A stretch of DNA of 64,000 nt, taken from NCBI GenBank assembly GCA_008973525.1, contig WACJ01000008.1, forward strand, positions 1,302,001 through 1,366,000, read 5' to 3'. Origin of the DNA: Stenopsyche tienmushanensis. Taxonomy: Eukaryota > Arthropoda > Insecta > Trichoptera > Stenopsychidae. This document shows, one piece after another, positions 33,334 through 43,832 of the stretch. Position 1 is the first letter of the stretch. Each line of letters opens with the position of its first letter. The notes beneath the pieces are model-generated. The model was not told where the DNA came from. It was given only the letters and a program-made list of their open reading frames with translations, and searched no databases. The position numbers were made by a program, and so were the translations under genes.

Positions 33334-34190
33334 TAGGGAATCCAATCCCGGGTTCCTGTTTTAGGGACAGGTTTAGGTGCTCATGAATTCCGAGATTAGT
33401 AAACTTAATCCAGAAAAATTCGGGATTGATTTTTTTATCTAACAGAAATTGTTAACCTCACCAGCACGATAAAGGTTACTAAATCGAGACATTCCCGTCG
33501 AAATCTGTACGGTTGGAAACAGGCGTAACTACTAATTAGCGAGCTTAGGCGATGCCTAAGGGCAGTAATTATTTTATCTATGTATACATATACACAGTAC
33601 ATATGAAATTGTTATATTAATATTTCCCTACCGGTGATGTATTTACTACACCTCGACTCTAATAATGGGAATATCGATATGAAATATAATAGATACGGAG
33701 TTCAGAATTTTTGTATTCCTCCATAATATAATTACAAATCACATCAAAGTATTATATTATAAAAATATTCGTCCGCAACGACGGAAATAAATAATATGTC
33801 GAGAAATCGGGAATTTTGCGAGTTTTAGTCCTTGTCTCAGCAGAAAGGAATTTTATCAGTCACATTGATGGTATTATACGAAAATGAGGCCTCACGCTCT
33901 CATCAACTCGAACTAGCATTTAAATATCTGATGAGGATACCTCCAACGAGTGTGGAGGCTGAGCGTGTATTTTCAGCAGCAAGTTGCCTAGCTTCCAAAA
34001 TCAGACCCAGACTAAATGACGAAACACTCGATGTTTTAATGCTATTTCGGGCATATTTTCAAAATAATATTTGAATTTTGTAGTGTTCTATTTACCTATT
34101 TTTGAATTGTGTTTTAAACTATTGAAAATCCCGGTTCCGGGATGGTCTAATGCGATCCCGAAATCCCTGGATCGAAATTTTGACTTGAGA
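33334..34190 (+). mobile_element. hAT-1 family, copy with readable transposase end
   Basis: It starts with the TIR TAGGGAATCCAATCCCGG and carries the full family order, including CCTACCGGTGATGTATTTAC, CAGCAGAAAGGAATTTTATC, the coding segment, and the right subterminal block near 34140-34180 (CGGGATGGTCTAATGCGATC). The outer right TIR is degraded and merges with a mariner fragment, so the target duplication is not demonstrable. It is the copy that explains what protein the family once encoded. Confidence 0.82.
33832..34074 (+). pseudogene. hAT transposase dimerisation domain (hATC) fragment
   Basis: The 80-codon frame contains LAFKYLMRIPPTSVEAERVF, SAASCLASKIRPRLNDETLD and VLMLFRAYFQNN before its stop. 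This is the hAT C-terminal dimerisation domain: the IP.TSV.AER.FS.A core followed by a K.R.RL....D.L..L segment. It mediates oligomer formation by hAT transposases. The ATG is unlikely to be a genuine start, because the domain is normally the last 80 or so residues of a 600-residue protein. The rest of the protein is absent in all copies here. The frame itself is intact, unlike the version in 14200-14040. Confidence 0.88.
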
Positions 34191-34312
34191 TTGCTTACTA
34201 TTCGGATATTGCCCTAAAATATCATAAATACAATACTACAATAAATTGTGTTTTATTTATACTATTTAAAAATTTCCTAAAAATGCGCACGAACTTTTGG
34301 ACTAACCTGATA
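34190..34312 (+). mobile_element. mariner 3' end, internally deleted
   Basis: The start, TTGCTTACTATTCGGATATT, matches the coding segment for the YSPDIAL motif of the mariner relic at 11590-11560. Within about 100 bases it reaches the terminal repeat GCGCACGAACTTTTGGACTA (34285-34304), followed by ACCTGATAT. Between the motif and the end, most of the C-terminal coding region of the 11-kb copy is missing, so this is a deletion derivative of the same or a close family. Confidence 0.68.
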
Positions 34313-34367
34313 TTAATAGTAATTTTAAAGCTTGTCATACGTGGTTATAGTCCATATTCTGCAGTAT

Positions 34368-34700
34368 TTAACCTGTATGGGAGTACTTACGGAAATATCC
34401 GTTTTGACCTTCACTATTCAGAAAGAGCACTCTTGTGCGTTGAAGCTCGGAGGCTGACAGAGACAGAGAAAACTTAGCGCAGTTCGGGAGACTAAGATGG
34501 AGAGCTTCTTCATATGCATCGCATGATTGTATAGATCGTTAAGCCTAAATTTATCGACTTATAATGATTTCGATTTCAAGTGTGTTATTTGTTTACGCAA
34601 AGAAATGACCGAATATTGTGTGTTATTGAGAGTGTTTGTTTATTTAACTGCTTGCCGTTCTTCGCTGCGTGTTGAATGAGTCTTTGTTCAATTATCATTT
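34368..34700. mobile_element. piggyBac-like element, terminal half, inverted (family pB-1)
   Basis: Reading starts at TTAA (34368-34371) with CCTGTATGGGAGTACTTACG, compared with CCTGTACGGTAGGATGATCG at 43676 reversed. TTCAGAAAGAGCACTCTTGT follows, then GACAGAGACAGAG, ATCGTTAAGCCTAAATTTAT, GAATATTGTGTGTTATTGAG and CGCTGCGTGTT, the family order in reverse. It includes one terminus only and no transposase. Confidence 0.72.
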
Positions 34701-37700
34701 CCTTCTAAAGGAGGAGCAAATGAATCGATTTTTTGTGCAATGTTTATGTAAAGAAATGACGTGGTCTTGTATTCACTATCAAGTGTTCATTTACAATTGA
34801 CTCTGCCTCGAATAGAAGATTGTCTTACGCTGATTAGGAGCTGACAGAAAGTAATCGGTGTAAAGCGATTATGACAACAACGACTTCATCGATTTTAAAT
34901 TTGCTCACTAACGAAAAGGTTAATCCAGATATTTCTTAATATTATTCAAGGATAATCAAGTACCTTTAAGTAAATTATACGCACTAATAATCGAGCGTGT
35001 TAATGTACTCAGATGCACGAACATCGATACGTTTATTCAAATATAATAATTTATGGAATGATCGATAAACGTCCTCGGTATGTTTAATTTAATTTTCAGA
35101 CATAATGGCATTGAAAATATCTTTCAAAGCGACAGATTCAAGTTCAAATTCGTGCCTAAAACAATTTTCCGTCGACAAATGTATGCCGCGAGTATTTCCT
35201 ACGCAGCTATTAGGTATGTTCGTAATTGTTGGTCATTTAAAATTTCGGATATTTTCGGAAAAGCCGTATTAAATAACGATCTTCCGGAATCGACCTTTGA
35301 CGTCAAAAGTCCTATTCATCGAAGTTTTCATCATTGAAATGTTAAAGCAATACCGCCTGAGTGATTATTGCCAGTCACGATATTTTGAAGTAGTTTTTTG
35401 TTGCGGTGGCTTTTTTATTTGCGAACTTTTCGTTTTCACAGTTTTGATTCATCGGTGATTTTTAGAACAATTCGTGACTGTTAAAATTTTTGATTGAATT
35501 TCGTCGAACCGTGGCGTGCAAAAATATCGCCTAAATGCCTCGGCATTGTTTGCACTTTGTTTGGTGGAGCTAAAAACAAATACTTCGTGTTGATGGCACA
35601 TGCGTAAATGCGTTTACAATAGAATTGCCGTTTTATAGCGCGATTTTATTCATTTTTTTAAAATATATTTTAGATATCAGAAAGCCACTAACAATACATT
35701 TTACCTTGTGTGTCTATCATATCTTCCCTTCAGTTGTCCAAGCCTAGACATTCGGCGTCGATATCTTCAGCCCAGCATAGTCGAGACCTTCCTACAGATC
35801 TGCTGCCATTTTGATTGAGATATAGCGAAAATATTTACAATGGGAGATTGAAATGACCTATTTTTTGAGTGCTAGAGCTATGAACTCGGATTGATCCGTC
35901 TTTGTATCATTGGAACGATTTCCACGATAAATGAACTTGCTGTCAAAATATATCCATTCATTTTTTACACATTTCGTTGTTTGTTCACGTGACCTCGTCC
36001 CAGATATAACGTGATGGAACACAAATATACTTCTGAATATTTTCATCTTTCTTACGTCGAAATTTCATTCGATGGTTATTTATTCCAAATAAACAGCGCG
36101 AATTTGCCCTGAAAAGCGCTACAAATATGCAAATAAATTGGCATTCGTCCACGTGCTGGAATGGCCCTAAGAATTGATTTGCGAATTGGAGCAAAAATTA
36201 CCAGCCAAAGGATATTATTCGGTTGCTGAAAATTTGCCACGGCACGTGGTATAAAACAGGTTTATAGAAACGTGTCAGACTAATCCAGAATGGAGCTCCT
36301 TAATCCCTGCCTACACACAGAATAACGGGAACGTATGTGGTCTGATAGTAATTATTGCGACCAGGGAATGCTTTTATATCCTCAAGTACGGATGGTCGAT
36401 TGCTGAAATTTTTTTCATGCACTAATGGACGACGACTTGTCGCAAGAATAAAAGCCTTACCCTTCTATTCCGGAGCCTTTATGCTTTCCTACAATGGGAT
36501 AAAAAATAATGAAGCGATCATTTAGAAGTGGCGAAAAAATATTACATAATTCTGCGATCCTCGAAGACAATGTTTCTGGAAGAAATATATAGGAGCAAAC
36601 CAATCTTCTTAATTCCAAGAGCGAGTGCTTAGTATATCCTATCTTTTATATACATCTCAATGCATATTCTTTCATTCTCACAATAGAAGACAAAAATATA
36701 TTTTTCCGAATTTGAATCATCACACACAATCCTGCTTACTCTAAATTTTCAAACAATCAATTATTTTAATTCACTGCAGATAATAATTTTAATACATAGA
36801 ACTTGAAAATTCATCCTAAATTGATAACATGATGATTTAATCAAATTAATTATTTATAATTCTCAAACTTATGACGTACAGGGATAAGTTAAGGGATCCT
36901 ATTTGCATTTATTAATCTCCATAGAATTTAATAACAGTCAAACTTTTCTACTCTTAAAATTAGCATGCAGTCTTAAAATCTCTTTTACACTTGAAATGTG
37001 TCCACTGCGGCAAAGATAAGCACAGAAAATGGTTTTATCTTGATTCAGTTTCCGACATCTGACTCGTTCTTTGATTTTGGCTGGGGAATTTCAACCCTTT
37101 TGTCCTATGTAAATTCGAAATAAATATAGTCATTAAGTCGATAGCTCTCGGTCTTTATATGTATGACGCTTAGATTTTCATACTTCAGTTTATGGAGCAT
37201 TTATGTATATTAAAAATGCAGATAATAAAAAATATGAACAAATATTGATCATACTTCTGTATATAAATATTATATTTTTGATAAATTTGAACTTTTTTTA
37301 CTGAATTTTCAAACGCTTTCGGGTCGCCCTAAACTATGAAAAAATTACAGAAAACTATTACAAAATAGTAGCTGATGGAAATAATTAGGTCGATGAAATA
37401 ACCAGAAGTTGGATAAGCATATTACATAATAAAAATGATCGGAATACAAAGTATGAAATTAGTTCAGGACCCACAATAGATGAATGGATGCGAATTAACC
37501 ATGCCATCAATTGTGTAGTGGTAGATTCCGTTCAGCTAATGATGATGATGATGAATTTAATTTCAGCCGACTCAATAACGAGACATTTTTAAATCAAAAA
37601 CTGTAAGCCATTTAATCATGGACATTAAGTGGTATAATCACCGCAATTCTTTACGTGCCCTCTCGCGTGTTCGAGTTTAACATGTGTAACAATCCAGCGA

Positions 37701-38857
37701 GTTTTCTGTTTCTCCCTTTCTGCAGAAAATATTGTGATTAATAAATCTGTCAGTTTTGCTGATGTGAAACTTTATCACTGCAAAAGACCATTTGTTAAGT
37801 GAAAATTACCTGTCACGATTCCGGCGTATCATGTGACATAAATTTCTACGGTTCATACGAGGGAACGCGGATCACACGCCGTGTAATTGGTTAAATCACA
37901 ACACAAAAAAAGGGAACATTGTATTTATGATTCCCGCTATCGGTCATTTTCGATGCTAGATAAAACGTCGGGCAAAAAATTATTATCCTGCCATTTTTCT
38001 CGGCGCAGAGTGACAAAAAAAGGGGCCGACACTCGGAACGGCCTCGTTCTTTTTATTCGAATGACTTTATTGCCTTTTCTAGAATTTCTATGCATAAAAA
38101 ATCATGTGCGGTACAACCCATAAACATATAAGTGTCTGGAAAAATTTATTCCATAAAACTATTCGGCGGAAAAGTGATGTAATCCACGAAATCGCAGAAT
38201 CGTTCCGAGCATGCGATTTAACGTTTGAAGAATATAACTTCTAAATCGCCATTCATTCACGCAATTGAAATGCATTTTTGAACATACGTACAATTAAATT
38301 GACATATTATTCATAATCCCCAAAAAAATGTCGTTAATAAAATATAATGATAATTTCTTCTATTTAATAAATCTAGCAATAATTAATTAAGCCTAAATGT
38401 AAAAGGACACTAAATTCACCTCACAAAAATCATGGGACAAAAATTCCCTGTTTATTGTAAGTATTTCGTTTCATATGCGTATTTATTACAAATTTATTAT
38501 TTTTGCATTCAATTTAATAACTTGAGTACGCATTTGGGCTTCCATCTATAAATTTTCTTGTGAAAATTTCCCTATAGGAAAAATCAATTGGTCTTCATTG
38601 TGACTTGATAAGCGAATCATTTTATTTAGCGAATATTTTATACTTTTCAATATTTGATTTAAAAGATATAATATTTGCCGATGAAAGCAAATTTAATATT
38701 TTTAGAAGCTTGAAATTGGCTGTAAAATACATAAACATCGATATTATAGATTGAAGGATGAAATAGTTCAAGACAAAGAGCAATAAAGTTGGATCCAGTG
38801 AACATTTTAACTGCTATCAAGATAATGATTCAAAGCACAAATCTCATTTTTGCTATT
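34701..38857. other. Gene-free stretch with regulatory-looking islands
   Basis: The frames at 35080-35337 and 37887-38123 (+) and 35858-36046 and 35985-36194 (-) have no recognisable domain. From 35400 to 36260 and from 37590 to 38230 the sequence is complex and of higher GC. ATGCAAAT, the POU-factor octamer, is at 36127-36134. At 37530-37555 TAATGATGATGATGATGA follows GTGTAGTGGTAGATTCCG and may be the 3' tail of an RTE-like LINE. Confidence 0.4.
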
Positions 38858-38960
38858 ATATCATCATGATAATACAGCCGCATGTAGTATTATACACTGC
38901 AGCCCTAAGGCTTCTGCAATAGCCATTAATGGGAAAGAGTTACATCCATATCGTGGATAT
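38858..38960 (-). repeat. RTE-like LINE 3' tail
   Basis: It resembles 12774-12870 in order: a short TCATCATG microsatellite, CAGCCGCATGTAGTATTATA in place of CAGCCACTGACAGTCCACTA, and then GGGAAAGAGTTACATCCATA in place of GGAAGGGATTACATCCATCT. Both read from the 3' end of a minus-strand insertion. No coding sequence remains. Confidence 0.55.
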
Positions 38961-39263
38961 TATATAAATGTCGTAAGTAGTTGAAACACCGCCACATTTT
39001 TATTGTTGAAACAGTTATATGTATGACTTCATAAAATATTATAAATATTTCCATGCAATTTTTAGGTTGCTATACAAATACATATATGATTTTGTAATGT
39101 TGATAATATTTTTATTTTGGAAATTGTCTGGGTATTTTCCTCTAATTTGATTGTTTTAGACTAAAAATATGCCACCGACCGCATAAACCTATTTCCTCAT
39201 AAATTTCTTGAAAACACAAATCGATCGATTTTTTTAAATTATTTTGCCTAACATACATATAAT

Positions 39264-39978
39264 TAGGGAATCCAATCCCGGGATCCCGGACAGTTTTAGG
39301 TGCTCATGAATCCCGGGATTAGTAAACGTAATCCCGTAAAATTCGGGATTGAATTTTTTATCTAACAGAAATCGTAAACCTCACCAGCACGATAAAGGCT
39401 ACTAAATCGAGACATTCCCGTCGAAATCTGGACGCTTGGAAACAGGGGCGTAACTACTAATTAGCGAATTTAGGCGACGCCTAGGGGCAGTAACTGTCTA
39501 ATCTATGTATACATATATACAGTACATATATGTTGTTCAAATTGTTATATTACCTTTTCCCCACCGGTGATGTATTTACTACACCACGACTCTAATAATG
39601 GGAATATCGATATGAAATATAATAGATACGGGGCTCAGAATTTTTGTATTGCTCCGTAATATAATTACGAATCATATCAAAGTATTATAGTATATAAGTA
39701 ATCATCTGCAGCGGCGGAAATAAATAATTTGTCAGGAAATCGGGAATTTTGCGAGTTTTAATCCGTGTCTCAGCAGAGAGGAATTTTATCAGTCACATTG
39801 ATGGTGTTATATGTAAATGGGGGCTCACGCGGTTATCAGATCCAGACTAAATGTTGAAACACTTCTTAAATAAATAAAATTCTTTCGCCTGAAATTGTTT
39901 TTTATATTAAAAAAATGGACTTATTCGTAATTTTTGATCAAATTTATCAATGTAATTTTTTAGCTTATTGAAAATTCC
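39264..39978 (+). mobile_element. hAT-1 family, deleted copy
   Basis: The left TIR TAGGGAATCCAATCCCGG and the adjacent GATCCCGGACAGTTTTAGGT are well preserved. The body then follows the family up to CAGCAGAGAGGAATTTTATC, loses most of the coding end, and resumes at TTCTTAAATAAATAAAATTC. The right terminus beyond about 39978 (ATTGAAAATTCCAGCC) is missing. It contains the clearest version of the nested CAGGGGCGTAACTACTAATT block (39446). Confidence 0.82.
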
Positions 39979-42900
39979 AGCCATGCAAATATAAAATTAC
40001 ATTTCGTAATCATTTTCATTAAAATAACCATGTTAAAGATATCGTCGATGAATTTAAGCCAAAGCTGTTATGGCATTATACCATTGCATAGCATATTATT
40101 ATAATCAGCTTTAAAAATGTTATTTTTTTGTAGAAGAACTCAGTCATATTCTCATGAAATCTAATACGTAATATTATGCAAATCCATGGAAATGTAAATA
40201 AATATATAAAATGTCCAAAATCCGATTTATGCCGAAATTCCAGCGAATTAAAGCATACTAAACAAGTTATCGACTTGTTTCGGCTCAATTCCCTTATTTG
40301 AAATTCAAATTGCAAACTCCTCTCTTTTTATGCAAATTTTGGTGGAAAAGAGCCTTTTTTTAATTTGTGACAATCGAATTTGAATAGTGACTTTGATTAA
40401 ATTTTGTAGTTGATACACACACGTCCGTTTCGGTCGGTCGGACATTCGGCCGAAAATCGTCCGTTCGAAATTCATCATAGCCGAAAGGCTATGAAACTTT
40501 CTAAATACATTTAATGGAATTAATGAACCTATTAATGCTTCCCTTTCATTTATGAAATCGTCTGTCCCTTTGATCAAACGGGCGAATCAAATTAAAAAAA
40601 GGTTTTCCCGATGAAACAGTTTCTTTGCGTGTAGCCTTAAGGACCAAATTCCTATCGTCGCTCTGTGAGCCCTTCAACAGGCTTTTATTTCAATTATGGC
40701 GAGAATTGCTGTTTCTTAAAAAGGACAGATGACAAGAAGACCTTAACCCATTTTTATGAAATTCCCATATGAGACTTTTCGCCTGTGTGTTCGACGTTTA
40801 AGCGCTCTTATGGGATATTTGTATTGATACAATCGTAACATAGTTCTGTCTAAAAAAAATGCCAAACTCATAACATTTGATTGATAAATTCCACGAATAT
40901 CAACATAACTGCAACTTTATAAATTAAATCGATCTCCATAAGAAGCTTTTCTAGAGAAATATTTTTTCATGGATGTACATGGATGTACATGGATGTACAT
41001 GGGTGTACAGTTTAATTATGATTGAATTATTTGAATAGGATACACTGGATATGATGTATGAGTGAGTAGGCCTTTATTAATAGCAGCAGTATTAATTTTT
41101 CAAATCCAGCAAATCAGGGTTAACCTGGATCGAGATAATCTACAAATCATGCGCTATCGAATCATAAAAAAATATGTAACGACCGTCTCTTTGGGTATTA
41201 TTATGCTCCTGTTCCGCGCCAGTCTCATTCATCATTTTGATTCCACCCCCCCATGAATACATTGGCTATCAAATTGCCATTGTCATATTTTTTTTAAAAA
41301 AATCAGTATTTAAACAAGCAAAATAAATAATGGCATGAGAGAATAATATATCTGTGTCGATGATCAAACAACTAGTTATTATACTTTGAATACTGTTTGT
41401 ATTAATATATTTGTATATCATAAAGTTTTTACTTCATTGCGTATAGACTGAATCTGAAAATGAATAATCGCAGTGTTGCGAATTTTTTTCAGATTCATAC
41501 GGCATCCGCTTATTTATATTCAATGCAAGTATGACGCCGATTTCGCAATCGTAACCAATTTTAGTTTTCCTCCATTTCCACCTCGGTTTTTCTTTTTTAT
41601 TTTCCTTCCGCTGAGCACCAAACAAAACGTGCATTTAAAACAGTCTTACGCATTGCCAATATCAAGCGCAGAGTGTATTACGATTCAAAGGTCATTTTTT
41701 CCGCATGGTTTCAGGTTGTATGATATCAATTAACGTTTTGGGGGTTGAGATGGGAGTGGAAAAACTCAGCCGCTTCTATCAAATATTTGATTCTTTTCTC
41801 TCGTTCAAAGTGTCTCGTGAAAGAACGGAAACGAGAAGATTAATGCGCAGATTATATATTTGATCGGAAAATTCGATTTGACGTTTACAACTTCAACGCC
41901 TTTCAAAGGAGAATTGAAACTGCGATCCCGAGCATACAAGGAAGATTTGTGATATAAAGCTTTTCATTTAATCAGGGAAGAAAGGGGCTTGTATATAGGA
42001 TATCGCTCATGTAGAAGCCTTATATTTTATTCAGTATTGTTACTGTAGTCTTATACTATATTGTTTGCGTGGATATTTTCTAGTTAAAACATTAAATAAT
42101 TAATGATATTAAAAAAATATTTCTTTAAAATACACGGTATTTCTATAACGAGATTTCAGAAAACATCAAATAAAAGTATTACATTTAAGATTTGCACATT
42201 CATCTGTATCAAGAGATTTTGAATCAAGTATCAAGAATAGGAGTATAAACAGAGAAAGCTTTAATATATATATATAATAGTGTTATACGAAGCCCAAGTG
42301 TATACTCTTCGGGTTAAATCACTATGATGATGATGAGAGCGAAGATATTACTGACATTTACTGCTTATTTATGATGATCATTAGATCATTTTATTCCTAC
42401 TTAAATTTTAAGTTATTATTTGAGTTTAAAGTTTTCAAAAAAATCGATATTTTACCTAATATTACAACATGTCAATAACATTAATATAGAGTTTCAAGTC
42501 AATTGGAGTAAAACTCCAGGAGAGAGCCTTTGAGAGTCCGATCAATAGGTTCGACCGGCTGGAAGCGTCGCACTTGAATCGCTTTTTGCTCAAAACTTTA
42601 CTTTTGAAATCGGTGAACACGATTTCTCAAAGACGAATGCACTGATCTTATTGAAATTTTGCATACTTCTTATAGATACGATTGACTAATGATCAAACGA
42701 ACTCATTTTCTTTGATTACTGCTTATTTTATAAGGCAATACATGGTGTAGATTTTAACGAAAATTGTACTTTTTTGCATACAACCGTGGCAAAAATTCAA
42801 TTTTTATTAAACTCTTCGTTCAATCACGAGCTGTATTAACCTACTAATAGAAAATATTTAGATTTTTAATATCATATAAGGATACTTTTTTAAGGGGTCT

Positions 42901-43176
42901 CTGAAAACCAAGTCTCAGCGACTGAATTTTCAACATTTTTAAATGAAAATTTTACAAAGTATTGTTTAAATGATGCTCTTTTATATCCACTAAAATTTGA
43001 ATGGAATATTTATTTTATTATATTTGTAAAAAATTAGAGAAAATATGCATTTTTTACGCTTTTAAACCCATGTATCCCAGTTTGATAAATGATTTTTACT
43101 ATCTTGATAAATCACAAAGAGAGTAAGATTGTGAAAATGGATCCGGGGTGATTCACATGGCTTGATAACTAAAACT
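39979..43176. other. Gene-free stretch
   Basis: Frames at 40076-40315 and 40305-40577 (-), 41062-41256 and 41473-41733 (+) and 41434-41634 (-) show no domain. A weak repeat-A relative lies near 40930-40975. CACTATGATGATGATGAGAG at 42320 looks like a LINE 3' tail, as at 12774. About 42500-42720 reads like a worn dispersed repeat, but I have no second copy here. Confidence 0.4.
40969..41010. repeat. 10-bp tandem repeat, about four units
   Basis: GGATGTACAT is repeated three times and followed by a variant, GGGTGTACAG. It is a small, probably unstable minisatellite. Confidence 0.85.
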
Positions 43177-43679
43177 TTAACGTGTATGGTAGGATGATCG
43201 CGTATTTGCGAGCGAATTCCAGTGATTCAGTAATAGCACTCTTGTACGTTGAGCTCGAAGAAAGACAGGGTATATTGTGGGCGACATGCTAGATATTATA
43301 GAAATACGTAACAATGAGACGCTGGATTCGCTTTTCGGAGATGCACATATCTGGTGAACGCAGCGACGAACGAGTTAAATAAATAAACACTGTCGATAGC
43401 ACAAAATATTCGGTAATTTCTTCAACATAAACAATACACCTAAAATCGATCAATTATATCAATCACACATCAATATATTTCGATAAATTTGGGTTAATGA
43501 TCTATACAATCGTGCGATGTACGCAGGAAGCTCTCCGTCTCTGTCTCTCATGCATAGTTAGCGAACTGCGCTACATTTTATCCGTCTCTGTCTCTCTCCG
43601 AACTCAATGTACAAGAATGTTCTTTCTGAATCATTGGAATTCGCTCGCAAATACGCGATCATCCTACCGTACAGGTTAA
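43177..43679. mobile_element. piggyBac-like MITE, complete, with TTAA at both ends (family pB-1)
   Basis: TTAA stands at both borders (43177-43180 and 43676-43679). The long inverted repeats read GTGTATGGTAGGATGATCGC on the left and CCTGTACGGTAGGATGATCG from the right. They stay alignable through GTATTTGCGAGCGAATTCCA and ATTCAGTAATAGCACTCTTG (about 70 bases). Internal blocks TAGAAATACGTAACAATGAG and GACGCAGCGACGAACGAG-type text recur at 53109 and 53561, on both sides of a piggyBac transposase relic. The element thus looks like a deletion derivative mobilised by a piggyBac transposase. It encodes no protein. Confidence 0.85.
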
Positions 43680-43775
43680 CTATGAGCGTTTTTCCTAATA
43701 TGAGTATTAAAATTATTAAATAAAAATTTGTATTGTAAATATGATATTATAATCAAAACCAAGTAGAAATTTGAT

Positions 43776-43832
43776 GATTTAGATTATCCGTGTTTTATCC
43801 GCGTCTCTCGGATAATTGAGAGTCTACTGTAT
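43776..43832 (-). repeat. pogo/Tigger-type terminal fragment
   Basis: Read inward from 43832 it is TACAGTAGACTCTCAATTAT followed by CCGAGAGACGCGGATAA. It resembles the pogo terminus at 28892 and is typical of Tigger/pogo ends. No partner terminus was found. Confidence 0.58.

Noticed and set aside
34283..34477. 64-codon frame
   Set aside because: It spans the mariner end and the piggyBac end, two unrelated elements.
40969..41010. Regularly spaced repeat considered as a CRISPR array
   Set aside because: The units are 10 bases and contiguous with no spacers, in eukaryotic DNA. No CRISPR-like array exists in the window.
43497..43679. 60-codon frame
   Set aside because: It lies wholly within the right half of the piggyBac MITE and reads its terminal repeat.
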